Shown: positions 43,974 through 56,703 of the stretch, one piece after another
How positions within the stretch are numbered: the stretch's first letter is position 1
Layout of the letters: every line of letters starts with the position of its first letter
NCBI GenBank assembly: GCA_949318235.1
Contig: OX439132.1
Span: 2,284,258 to 2,348,257, forward strand
Direction of reading: 5' to 3'
Origin: Ecdyonurus torrentis
Taxonomy: Eukaryota; Arthropoda; Insecta; Ephemeroptera; Heptageniidae
DNA length: 64,000 nucleotides
Position numbers and translations under genes: made by a program
The notes under the pieces: model-generated
What the model saw: the letters and a program-made list of their open reading frames with translations, nothing else
What the model was told of the DNA's origin: nothing
Database searches by the model: none

Positions 43974-44270
43974 TATAGGGTGTATGTGGATGACGTCATA
44001 TTTAATGCGCTTGGAGGCCATACTGGAGTAGTGAATAACATTGCTCAGTATAGGACAAACTTTGTTTAAGCCAATTTTCTTTGGGAAATCGGTTAATTTT
44101 TTCTGATTGTTATTTTTCTCACATACTTGAGATACTAATTCAACATATTTACAGCATCAATGCTCTCAAAAATATTGCATAGTGTTTTAAAACTTGCAAA
44201 ATGTGTTATTTTCCTATGACACCCATGTTATTGAGTTATCCAACTTTAACATGAATGCATAGACCCTACA
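43974..44270 (-). mobile_element. MITE family A, copy 6
   Basis: Begins TATAGGGTGTATGTGGATGA, has TGACGTCA near the start and ends GCATAGACCCTA. Full length. Confidence 0.8.
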
Positions 44271-44333
44271 GAGTGTAGTCTAGTATTTTTAATTTAAATA
44301 TTTCGAGCCTTACTTGTCAGTGCAGTAGTTTTA

Positions 44334-44666
44334 TTAAAGGAATAGACCAGAGAAAAACATAAGCATTTATATCACAAAACACTTGATGGGATTTACATAA
44401 ATAACATTATATAGTTTGTCTCAAAACCCGAAACCCCAAAAGCTTGATTTATGCAACCCACACCACATTTTCATACTATTTTTTGACATATTTCTGACGT
44501 CATAAACATGAAGTTTCACTCAAATTGCATACTTTACAGTTTTTTCATACTCTCTCGTGGGGCTACATTAACATTCTGGTAAAAATTGTCATCAGTTTTT
44601 AAGCTCCTATTTCGTGTTTATTCATTAAAAAGCACATGTTGTTTTATGTGGTCTATGGTTTTAAGG
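44334..44666 (+). mobile_element. TTAA-bounded MITE family F, copy 3
   Basis: TTAAAGGAATAGACCAGAG at the left and TGGTCTATGGTTTTAAGG at the right, so TTAA marks both ends. Confidence 0.78.
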
Positions 44667-45092
44667 AAAACATGTAAAGGAGGAAGTTTTGGCAACGCAA
44701 ACAGGAAACTAGTGACAAAACGTCAATTATCACACCGCTTGTAATTAGCTGGCACGTTTATATGTACGGTAACCTCTATTATTATAATTAACGCCAATAT
44801 TCCCTATAACGCAACGATAACTGATAGAAAATGCATGATATTATGAACAATGGTAGAATAAATCAAGTAGCATGATCGATTGTGAAACGTAACGTATGCT
44901 TGGCAGAGAATATTATTTATTGAGAGGAAGGTGAAAAATCAGGACGCCATTAGTTTAACAAAGTGGCAGTAAAAGTGGCTCGACTCTTGCAACTTCCAAC
45001 CATCAGTACGGTCATTTGCATACTCTACTATAAACTTCTCTATTTCTCCCGGCATTTTTGTTGTTGCACATCACTCACACTGAGAGAACTCA

Positions 45093-45394
45093 CGTGTACA
45101 CTTAAAGCTCTCGTAAATGTAACATCAAAGACGATGCCGCTTTTTAAGGAAAAGGAAGGGTAGAAATGCGTAGTCAGGTAAGAACAGCGTTGCCAGCTGC
45201 TCTTTTCTTGCTTTTGCTAAGTGAGAAAGTGATTGACATCTCACTTCATTATTTTTACTCTTTTTTGTGCAAAAGCAAGAAAAGAGCAGCTGGCAACGCT
45301 GCTCTTACCTCTTACCTGACTATGCATTTCTACCCTTTTCCTTAAAAAGCGGCATCGTCTTTGATGTTACATTTACGAGAGCCTTAAGTGTACG
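45093..45394. repeat. 300-bp foldback palindrome
   Basis: Arms of about 125 bp (from GTGTACACTTAAAGCTCTCG and its inverse) match with few changes around a loop of about 55 bp. The arms contain AACAGCGTTGCCAGCTGC, similar to the ends of the intronic hairpin units. Confidence 0.85.
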
Positions 45395-45663
45395 TACAGT
45401 ACGTATGCAAGTAAAGTAACTAGAAAATATCAAGTATTCTCACTGAATTTATTGAAAAAATTCACTTAAATAACACGAATGCAGTTAAATGGCAAACTCA
45501 ACAATAATAATAAAAAATTAAATGTTAAAAACTCTTATATAATGAGAATAATTGGTACTTAAAGTGCAATCTTTACTACGTAACTAATAAATTGCTCACT
45601 GCGTAATTTGCAATTAAGTCACTACAATGTTTTATCATGTTTTATAAAATCTGTATCTTTTTT

Positions 45664-46232
45664 TTCTACCTGGATAGCTGTAGTTATCATTTTTACATAA
45701 GATTTAATTTTGTACTACCTGGCTATATAGCTACTTCACCTGTAGTTATCATTTTTAAATAAACTTTGTATATTACCTGGATAGCTACTTCACCTATGAT
45801 AGTTATCATTTTTGTAGTAAATTTGCCCTTGTACTGTTTTTTTTTTTTAACGTCAAGATGAAGTTTCCACATTTTTCAAATTTCCGAAGAATGACCGATC
45901 TGCACTTTACAAATTTGCGGCTACCTACTGAAGTCAAACCTGTTTTATATAGCAGAAGCTCCAGGTAGCCGCGACTTTGTTAAGTGTAGATCGTTCATTC
46001 ATTGGAAATTTGTAAAGTGTAGAAGCTGCATCTTGACGTGAAAAGAACCCAGTACAAGGGCAAATTTACTATGAAAATGACAACTACAGGTGAAGTAGCT
46101 AGCCAGGTAGTATACAAAGATAAAGTTTATTTAAAAATGATAACTACAGGTGAAGTAGCTAGCCAGTTAGTATAAAATTAAATCTTATGTAAAAAATGAT
46201 AACTACAGGTGAAATAGCTATCCAGGTAGAAA
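45664..46232. repeat. Family D mirror-image array (giant palindrome)
   Basis: About three family D units run forward on the left (45664-45836) and about three run in reverse complement on the right (46048-46232). The centre is a further imperfect inverted repeat with TTAACGTCAAGATGAAGTTT-like and GCATCTTGACGTG-like arms. The whole forms one 570-bp foldback. Confidence 0.85.
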
Positions 46233-46774
46233 AAAATATGATTTTATGTCACATGATAGCACAAATCCTAAAAAAGTAGCAATCAAGGGTAAAAGTGAGG
46301 CGGGTTGTATTGGGACATTATTTATTTTCTCCCGGTAAAATAATTGTAATTACCATTAGGGTAATGATCTTCCCCTATTTTTCCCCTAAAAATCCCTGAT
46401 TAAAAGTTGCAATCACCTGTTAAGTGACGAGTTCTTTGGACCCTGTAAATAATAATGTCCATAAAATAACAAAACTTAGTATTATACTCTCAGGGATCTT
46501 AATTTTAAAAAACAAAAACGTCAATTGGCAATATTGCTTGACAACTGCTCAGATATTTCAACATCTGAAAGTCCCTTGCTAATTGCCACACGAGGCACAT
46601 GTCATGTTGGGTGTTAGTTTGTAACGTTCAATCTTTGAACCTTCACTATATGCAAATCATTTCCAGCAATTAAATATTAACAAATGTTAACATCTGTGTA
46701 AGAAAACTACTTTCGATTAGTACATAGTGGTCCAGCCAGACACAATAGCTCATCACTATGTTAATATGTGATAG

Positions 46775-46995
46775 CAAGGAAATAACTAACCTGTCGTCAG
46801 TAACTATTTAGACTTTTTTTATAATAAATGTGTTAGATATATACAAAGTTTGTTAAGATGTGCAGAGCTAACTATTTACCACTGAAGAAATAACTTTTAT
46901 ACTAACAAGTTACTGTTTAAACTTTTGTCAACCAAGTTATTGGTTTGTACTGAAGAGTTACATCTATGTAACTGAACAATTTGTACAATGCTGGT
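46775..46995 (-). mobile_element. Repeat family E, copy 3
   Basis: Reverse complement of the core (AAGAGTTACATCTATGTAAC at about 46955 and its flanks), ending AACAATTTGTACAATG. Confidence 0.65.
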
Positions 46996-47081
46996 TTTAT
47001 GTGTGAGTGAGCAAGGAAAGATAAATAAATACAGTATAAATTGTACGTTATTTATTCTTTCCATTAGTAATGATACTAATG

Positions 47082-47088
<7 letters not shown>

Positions 47089-47139
<51 letters not shown>
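47089..47139. repeat. (TA)n microsatellite
   Basis: About 25 units. Confidence 0.95.
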
Positions 47140-47140
<1 letters not shown>

Positions 47141-48009
47141 TAATAGATAAATGCAAAGACAAATAGGTAGGTAAATTAATAAATAAATATATTATAAACA
47201 AATAATTAACAAGAGCAAAAATTTTATCAATAAATAAATTTAAATACAATTGATTTACTTTATTATTAATTATTTACTGCTTGATCCCTCATTCCTGTAT
47301 CACTCGTAATATTTCCGGAATTTCTAAAAAATCACAAAAAAAAAAAAAAAAAAAAAAAATTGTTTCTGCCCATAAAAGTAATGTTGAATTAGGGGTCTTG
47401 TGCCTTTTTCTAGCGCACATCTTATACATAGGTATGAAGTATTAGGAAAATGTATTTATGATTATCATTACTATATTCTCATTATTTTGTGATAAAGACA
47501 ACAATATCTTTGTTATTTATTGACACTCACACACATATATATTTACAAACAAACAAAGTTGGCAGTGCCAGGCAAGCAAGCAGGCAGGCAACTCCGCTAA
47601 TGACCCGAGGACAGTAATTAGCCAGATGTTCGAACTAAAGTCGCCGCAATGTCTGCGGCCTCTCACAATTTCCAAGAAATTTTTACATATGACAGCGACG
47701 AGATCGCGCGATATATTGCTCACTCACATCCGCCTCTATAAAGAAAGTTTTTTTTTTCCGGATTTTAATTAATTGTTTGTTTGTTGTTATTGTTGTTTTT
47801 TTTTGAAAATTTGCCGCGATTGATGTAATATTAATTATTGAGTAATTGTGATGAATGTACTTAATTATTATAGTTAACTTTGACCCGGAATTGTATTATA
47901 TGTCGTGTACTTAACACTTTGTCACATGCACTGCGATAATGTAACTACGCACATTTTACATGTTATTGACGTTTAAAAAAAACAAATCTTCATCTATTTT
48001 AAAGAAAAA

Positions 48010-48012
<3 letters not shown>
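47140..48012. other. Spacer with a GC-rich patch
   Basis: About 47550-47740 is GC-richer with GATCGCGCGATATAT. A 68-codon minus-strand frame crosses it without any recognisable domain. Confidence 0.45.

Positions 48013-48074
<62 letters not shown>
48013..48074. repeat. (GA)n microsatellite
   Basis: About 30 units. Confidence 0.96.
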
Positions 48075-48076
<2 letters not shown>

Positions 48077-48747
48077 AGAAAAGCAAAGAAAAATAAATTT
48101 AGTAAAATAATAATAATAAAGTTTTTAAAATTGAAATAAAAACATTTATTTTTAAGTGCGTGAAATTCAAAAAAACTTAATATTTATAATTTTTATATCA
48201 ATGATAATTTTTAAATTAACAAATGAATTTTGGATTAAAAATGGTCTCCGAAATGTAGTAGAGATTTAAAAAAAATCCTTTATTGGTATAAAGCAGATTT
48301 TTAACTTCAAAAATATTTATTTAAATTTTTCAACAATTTAATATCACATATATTGTATTTAAAATAATTATAAAAAAGATGCAGTTACAAATAATTTTTT
48401 GAGGGGGGGGGGGGGGGAGTTGATAATGAGTAGCTCACATAAATATGGAATGTCCTTAATTTAATTATAATGAAAGCTTGGTAAAACGGAAAAGTTAAAG
48501 TTTATGATGGTTTTGCCCAGACTTAAATCACAATTACAATGAATTTAAAGCATAATATAATATTTTGCCTAAAGGATATAAGCCACATATTTTATATACA
48601 TACACTTTCGCCTCAAGTTAATGAGCCAACCTGGTGCGCTAATTGGGTGCAAGTCACTTTGACTTTCATTTGTTTTATATGATGCAACATTTAAACTTTA
48701 AATTTATCAATTCACTTGTCGGAACCAATGTACACGTAAAGCCTACA

Positions 48748-48970
48748 TTGTACAAATTGTTCAGTTACATAGATGTAACTCTTCAGTACAAACCAATAAC
48801 TTGGTTGACAAAAGTTTAAACAGTAACTTTTTAGTAAACGTTATTTCTTCAACGGTTAATAGTTAGCTCTGCACATCTTAAAAAATCTTTAAAAAAAAAA
48901 TTGTATAAATTGACAAATTTATTATTAAAAAAAGTCTAAATATAAACTCTTTGTTACTTTTTTCTGTGTT
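48748..48970 (+). mobile_element. Repeat family E, copy 4
   Basis: CATTGTACAAATTGTTCAGT then the shared core, ending TACTTTTTTCTGTGTTTA. Confidence 0.65.
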
Positions 48971-49450
48971 TAAAAACAATAATATACAAATATAGTAAAC
49001 ATTTACCACTTCTATGTTTGTTTTTTATTTGCGCTTTTTTTTCCAGCAATTTAATGATGCGAAAATTTATTATAACGAAAATGAGGCTTTTATTTAGAGC
49101 ACGAGCAAAACAAAATTTGATTAAATCAGACTTGAAATTTAAAAATCCTAAATCTTATATTATAATAATGTATCTCGTATGTCCGTATTCTAAAAAAGGT
49201 TACGCATCCCCAATATCGTACTTTCTTATTTATTTGTTTTTTATTATCGACCAAAAACAGGTTTGAGACCAAAACTTAAAAACATAAATATATTATGGTC
49301 TTATACGGGTGTATAAACTTCCAAAACGTTTTTTTTTTTTTTTTTTTTTTTTTTTGCACGTTTGATTTCTTACATAATTAAAAAAAAATAATGTCTCATG
49401 CAACGTTTATTAAAATCAAAGTATTAATATATTGTTTTTAATTGTAACAA

Positions 49451-49454
<4 letters not shown>
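48971..49454. other. AT-rich spacer
   Basis: A poly(T) run at about 49330-49355. No gene seen. Confidence 0.5.

Positions 49455-49531
<77 letters not shown>
49455..49531. repeat. (TA)n microsatellite
   Basis: About 38 units. Confidence 0.96.
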
Positions 49532-49534
<3 letters not shown>

Positions 49535-49894
49535 TATGTATAAAAAGAGAATGCAGGAAGCAGAAGTCGCTAGCTGATTAGTTTGGTATGGTGGAGTGTA
49601 GTCGCACCCTGATATTTTGTTGTTATACAAATCATCAATTGTGGGCCAAGGTCCCGGCTATGTGCAGCAGTACCCCTATATACCACATTGCGCACTATGT
49701 TCAAAATTGCGCATCAATTTAATTTTACAATAAAAACAAACTTAGCTAAAACACGTGAGTTCTCGTTAAGAAGGTGATTATAGATCGGTTGCCATAGTAA
49801 CACACCTTGCTAACCTCAATAAATAAAGTTCCAATTCAATCACAGATCCAGTTTCAATTGGGCGAAAAAATAATTTGTAACAAAATTGATTGAA

Positions 49895-50112
49895 ATCCAG
49901 GAAAACAAAAGCTTTGAGCAAGCTATACAGAAGAAATTTCAGCTCTTAAAAATAATTCCAACTCAAGTTATAGCTTCTTCATTGCCCCATAAGAAAGCAT
50001 GTTAAATGTAGACAGGAACACAAAGTTGAGCACTTTGTTAGTATTTATGAGCTGTCAGTTTGTTTATTTTATCACTAAACACACTTTTGCAACATCTTCT
50101 ATTTCGATAGCT
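49895..50112. mobile_element. Element family M, copy 2 (one arm)
   Basis: Shares CCCCATAAGAAAGCATGTTA and GAGCACTTTGTTAGTATT with copy 1. The opposite arm was not seen. Confidence 0.5.
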
Positions 50113-50624
50113 TATTTTTCCATGCGTATAAAAAAATTGGCAGAGTATTATATAAAGAAAAGTCTTGACTGCGCTTCCTATGAACGCATGTTTAATTATT
50201 TATTATTTCATTACAAATAACTGCAAGAATTTTATCCAAGTTTAAAAATAGACTTCGCTATTTCAAAACAATAATATTACTATGCACTCAATTGTATATA
50301 TTAATTTAATATACAGCATTCTTTCTAAAATGAAGAAGAAAAAAATACGTATTCATATTAAAATTAGCAAATATAAGACTATATTACGTATATAGCAAAT
50401 ATATAATTATTAAATACATTATAGATATATAGTATACGATATTTTTACAATAATTAAAATTTCAAAACAATGGTTATATTGCGACAAAGTATTTATGTAT
50501 ATTTACAATTATGTTGTTAGTCAATTGTAATTCTATGTATTACTGCGTTGTAATTATATATATACTGTGAGCGCATGGTATGATGTGTAAATTTTTTTTC
50601 CTTGCATTTTTTTGAATAAAGACG

Positions 50625-50655
<31 letters not shown>

Positions 50656-50922
50656 TATTTATTTATACATATGTATACATGTGCACATGTGTGCATGGCG
50701 CCTAACCTACCTACCTACCTACCTCAACGTAAAGTTACGTCATCCCTATAGAGCGCAGCATCTCACACATGCAGAGAAAGTTTTATATGTCACACTTTTT
50801 ACTGCATCAGTAAGTCTTTTCTAATGCACTTTTATATATATATGGCATACACTGCAATATACTACAATTATTACAATTAACATAAGGGGAAAAGTATGAA
50901 TATTATATTTGTGTATACTGTA
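50113..50922. other. AT-rich spacer
   Basis: (TTTA)n at about 50628-50668 and a short (CCTA)n at about 50707. No gene seen. Confidence 0.55.
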
Positions 50923-51035
50923 CACTGAGAAAAACACTAAAGTCTACTTTATATTGCCAGTATAATAGGTTAAAGTTAGATAAAAATAATAACTTCAGTG
51001 GTAAAGTAGCTATACAGGTACTTTACCAAAAATCG
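50923..51035 (-). repeat. Family D fragment
   Basis: One diverged reverse unit (GTAAAGTAGCTATACAGGTA) preceded by CACTGAGAAAAACAC, the same leader as array 1. Confidence 0.5.
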
Positions 51036-52030
<995 letters not shown>

Positions 52031-52218
52031 AAAATTTAGTGAGTGAGTGAGTGAGTCATGCAGGTAGGAGTTCCCCATACCGAGTGTGCTCTAAATATCG
52101 GAGCAAATATGTCAATAATAACATGAGTAAGTTGCTATATTGTAAAAGTATATAAATAAATAAGTAAATAATTAAAAAGAATTTAATTGCTGAAACAAAC
52201 TAATACATAAATAAACAA

Positions 52219-52415
<197 letters not shown>

Positions 52416-52424
52416 ACTACAAAA

Positions 52425-52555
52425 AAGTACGTGATATATTTATGCTACATTTATGTCATATAGCATAAATAACGCTACATTAGAAAAATAATAATTACGT
52501 AATAGCAAAACAAATTATGCTGTTTTGAACAAATTGTACTGAAAATGAGCTACTA
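52425..52555. mobile_element. MITE family C copy next to the (AAAT)n array
   Basis: AAATAACTACAAAAAAGTAC, then TTTATGTCATATAGCATAAA and ATTACGTAATAGC, then TGAGCTAC. Confidence 0.5.
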
Positions 52556-52610
52556 ATGTTTGTTTGTTTTCTTTAAAAAAAAGAAGATACAATTAAAGAA
52601 ACAAATAAAT

Positions 52611-52718
52611 TGCTGTTTGAAAACACTGTTCTCTTGCACCAAAAAATGCGCATTCCATTTAAATAACCAAAGGGGATATCGTCATTTTTGGTGCAGAGAA
52701 CAGGGTTTACGAACAGCA
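52611..52718. mobile_element. MITE family L, copy 2
   Basis: TGCTGTTTGAAAACACTGTT and inverted AACAGGGTTTACGAACAGCA. The centre has AATGCGCATTCCATTT. Confidence 0.68.
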
Positions 52719-53344
52719 TTATAACTAAATCAAATCAAAAAGTGAATAAATTTTATTTTAAGACGTAAAATAAGTTCGTAAATATAAGCAACATCTAGAA
52801 ATTCAAGTTCAGCACATTCACATATAATTTTCTAAATTGTAAAAAAAAAAAAAAGTAGTTCAATTCATTACGTTTTTAAAACTAAAAATGACGACTTTGA
52901 TTTGTGAACTTGCGATGCTGCTGAACTTGTTTATATCGATGAAACATTTCAAATATTTCTACGTCTTATTTTTGTTTGTTATTTATTTATTTATTTACCA
53001 ATGAATAATTAATGATTTATTTCTCATATATTTCCGCATTCCACGCGATATCTTCTTACATTTTTAATACTATGTGTATATTATACATGTAATTGATATT
53101 TCGTAAGTTTTATAACACCACACACAATTATACACAATGGCTGATCGATACATTAATACATCGATATGTCAATAAATCGATACTCAGTATCATATATATG
53201 GGTACTTACGTCTTAAAAATTACTTTTTAAATATTTTTTTTGCTTTACTTAAATAGAAAACACCAAATCTAGCGGTCTAGTCTCTTTACATTTTCTTGGG
53301 GTAAATATAATTATAAAACAGACTTCCAACTTCCAGTGGTGAAC
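52719..53344. other. AT-rich spacer
   Basis: A short inverted cluster TCGATACATTAATACATCGA lies near 53145. No gene seen. Confidence 0.5.
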
Positions 53345-53560
53345 TACCTGGCTAGCTACCTCACCTGTAGTTATCATTTTTATATAAGATTTACCTTTGT
53401 ATAGCTACTTCACCTGTAGTTATCATTTTTATATAAGATTTAACTTTTTAAACCTCTGGCTAGCTACTTCACCTGTAGTTATCATTTTTATATAAGATTT
53501 AACTTTTTATACCTGGCTAGCTACTTCACCTGTAGTTATCACTTTATCGTATTCACCTTT
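53345..53560 (+). repeat. 58-bp tandem repeat family D, array 3
   Basis: Four head-to-tail units of GGCTAGCTACTTCACCTGTA type, one shortened. Confidence 0.88.
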
Positions 53561-53830
53561 GTACTCCAACGTAGCATATGCTTTGAGCATGGTTTTAAAT
53601 AACGTTTAAAATATAAAAAAATATTAAGAAATTAAAAAAAATGATTTTAAATTAATATTTGGGTATTTTTGGATTAAAATTGGCTAATCTTTTTAGCATT
53701 GTTCTTGGTTTATTATAAACTTTATAAACAAATAAATTTTATTTGTACAAAAACTGCTTCACTGACAAGTGAGGTCAGAAATCTGTTATTTGGGGATAAA
53801 GGACTTTTTTCGTGATTTAAGCTAAAATTA

Positions 53831-53866
<36 letters not shown>

Positions 53867-53979
53867 TATATTTTGAGGTTGAGTGTGACTGATTCCTCAC
53901 GATAAAAAAGTATAATCGATATACTTACATGACGATTATATACTAACAAAGTTTATACCTCAACGTCAACTAGTATGAA

Positions 53980-54278
53980 CTGGTAGGTCACGTGACATGT
54001 CAAAGTGGGTGTGGCTAAAGTTGATCACTTTCACTAAGTAAGACCTACATACATATACATACACAGTATAGTAAAGTAAAGTATGGTACTGCAGCGGTAG
54101 TGTTACTTTGTCGCTGTAGCGTGCTCTAGCGTGTCGTGTCGTGTCGAGAGTACTTACTCATGTGCAGGACACTCACTCTAAACATTTTCTCAACTCACTT
54201 CACCCGAGACACGCGCGCGACATCACGACAATGTCATACTTATTTGTTTATCTCGCGTAATTTAACTACATTCCACTG
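53980..54278 (+). promoter_or_regulatory. Candidate promoter and non-coding first exon of the serine protease
   Basis: This stretch is richer in GC and CpG than its surroundings and carries no simple repeat. It holds an E-box (TCACGTGA near 53989), a CGTGTCGTGTCGTGTCGAG run and a strong donor (CACTG/GTAAGT) at 54278/54279. The protease coding exon opens right after an acceptor at 56433, so a 5' UTR exon somewhere upstream is expected. A nine-codon upstream ORF begins at the ATG at 54231. The transcription start cannot be placed. The link to the protease gene is inference. Confidence 0.4.
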
Positions 54279-54364
54279 GTAAGTCAATATCTTCATCTAA
54301 TTGAAGGAGGAACTTTTATATTATATATTTATAGTGCATAATAAATGTTTATTTATACTGTAGA

Positions 54365-54845
54365 TATAGCACCCGATAGAAAACTTGCAAAATAAGTTCA
54401 GTGATAAAATAAACAAACTGACAGCCCAAGAAAAGTGCTAGCAGACGACTTTGTCTTTCTTCCTTCATATATTACTTCTTATAATCGGGCAATAAGCAGT
54501 GATACCTTCAGTTATTATTATTTTTTTCTTATACCAATAATAAAAATTTTACAGTACAGCGTACTGAGCCTCAAAGCTTTTGATTTCCTAAATTTTAAAT
54601 AAATTATTGAGCTTATACAAATTATTATTTCATCCATTTAAGCATCCAAACATAGGAAAACAAAAGCTTTTTAGACACTTATGAGATACAGTAAAATGTG
54701 AGTATTAATAAAAATTGTAACTCCAGTTATAGCTGCTTCATTCCCCCATAAGAAAGCATGTTAATTGAAGTCAGTAAAACAAAGTTATCTGCTAGCACTT
54801 TGTTGATATTGTTTGCCTCTTATACTAATCGCTAATCAAAATAGT
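54365..54845. mobile_element. Element family M, copy 3
   Basis: Left arm AGTGCTAGCAGACGACTTTG and right arm AAAGTTATCTGCTAGCACTT, about 480 bp overall. It lies between the candidate first exon and the protease coding start. Confidence 0.6.
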
Positions 54846-55044
54846 ACATGAGATATAGAATTGAGTTTGTTTTAAATCTTCATTAAATTAAATTAAATCT
54901 GCCATTATTTGTTTCCTTTTTTTTTTATTCCATTCCATTTTTTTCATTTTTTTTTTTTTTTTTTTTTTTTTTTGCTTTTTAGTAAAAAAAAATGTGAATT
55001 ATATATTTTCCCTAAATATGAATGCGTACTGTATAAAAAATAAT

Positions 55045-55324
55045 CGTTGAAAAGCTTGTACACAGTTTTGTAATGCTTTAAGTATTGTGCAATTAACGGT
55101 TACAATAATCTAACGATAAAAACGTAAATGACGTCACAAGCGTTATCACAATGAAATAAAGGTTAAACTTGGCCGTTACAAATCTAAGATTTTTCCATTT
55201 AGTCCTATAACGCTTGTGACGTCGCTAACATTTTTATCGTTAAAATTTCAACGTTTAGTGACGTCATAACCGTTAAATTCACAATACTTAAAGCATTGCA
55301 AAACTGTGTACAAGCTTTTCAACG
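55045..55324. mobile_element. MITE family B, copy 7
   Basis: Begins CGTTGAAAAGCTTGTACACA and ends ACAAGCTTTTCAACG. One left-arm octamer is lost. It lies between the candidate first exon and the first coding exon of the protease. Confidence 0.8.
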
Positions 55325-56433
55325 TGCATTTTTTAGTGTGTATCTAATTTTATTCTACTTCACAAATAATGTGTGAGAATTTACTTAATTTACTGATCTA
55401 TATAGTTATATTATAGTGGCATATTTCATAGAATTCCAATAACGAATTTGGACTTCACTTTAACAATTCAACGTTATATATAATGCTTTTTTCTATTTAA
55501 TAAAAAGAAGAACACAAAATAGACTAAATTTAAAACTATAAAATTTACATTACACTGATAAAAACAAAACTTGGCTGTATTGTACTCCCAGACCTGTATA
55601 TAAGAGTACAGATAACCAGAGAAAAGATTATGTAATTGACATATCAATATTGCAATATACGTCACGTCAATCATATAGTTTTCTCTATTACTCTATACCT
55701 ATAGCAAAAATGTATAAACCATATTCATGTGAGTCTAAAAAGGTCACGTGGAGTTCTACAATGTCTCCATTGGTCTGATAAATATTTATATATCAATGTA
55801 AAAATAAAAAAAATAATTTTACTTTTTTTAATTTTTTACAAAATATCTAAGGAAAAAAAAAAGGTTCTTCTGTAGTATGTAGTCTACAAAAACGGTCATA
55901 TATGAAGTTCTACATAATTTTATGATCATTTTGCGAGGATTATAAAGATCGTAGCACTAAAGCATCGTCCAGACGATCCAGACTATTTAGGCTTGCTGCG
56001 TAACACAGGGTCTGAAAGAGTTGCCTACGCTCGCAGGCGGCGTTGCGTGTAAGCTTAATTTAAATTTGATAACTACGCCACCAAGTAAAATCTCAGAAAT
56101 TAGGGGAACTTATGTTTATAGTCCTGCGTAACGTTGCGCTATATATAATGAAGGTCATATATACAGATGGACGTAAATAAAACATATAAAATAAGAAAAA
56201 GCATTGAAAATGATATATTGAGAACCAAGTTTTAGATTTTCACGTATTAAAGGGGCAAAAACATAATGGTTGAAGATTTCATGGGCATGACAAAAAACTT
56301 ACATATCTGGGCTATATTGGGGTGAAAGTTTCATTTAAATATCAGTAAAACTAGCGGATATATGTAAATTATATTTATATAACATCAGTTCTGGGACACT
56401 CTGTATATCTGACGATGTGTTTATGTTTGACAG
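55325..56433. other. Sequence upstream of the protease coding start
   Basis: AT-rich; probably 5' intron, ending in TTTGACAG at 56433. GTTGCCTACGCTCGCAGGCG at about 56020 resembles a segment at about 28843. Confidence 0.5.
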
Positions 56434-56703
56434 ATGGATCTACAACACTGGTTACTGACTTTGACGTGTTGCTACCTCGCCACAGCCGCCGTGGTCACAG
56501 ATAGACGTCCACGTCGCAGTGGTGGTTTCCCCAAGTTCCCCTCAATATTATCTGCACAAGAAGTCGCACAGTTCAAACCTCAGGTGACACCTAGAGCCAC
56601 GTGTGGCACACGTGGCGTGTCCTTCTCACCTCCTAGATCAGGCGTCGCCTCGGCTAAGATTGTGGGCGGGGCTGTGTCACCTTATGGAGCTTACCCGTGG
56701 CAG
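56434..56703 (+). CDS. Serine protease exon 1 (signal peptide, propeptide, activation site)
   Basis: It encodes residues 1-90 and ends YPWQ at donor GTGGGT (56704), phase 0. The start ATG is the first in frame and immediately follows TTTGACAG, so the coding start coincides with an exon start. The first 20 residues are hydrophobic with Ala near the likely cleavage site. Confidence 0.9.

Noticed and set aside
47517..47723. 68-codon minus-strand frame in a GC-rich patch
   Set aside because: No domain, no convincing donor or acceptor; kept only as a note on the GC-rich spacer.
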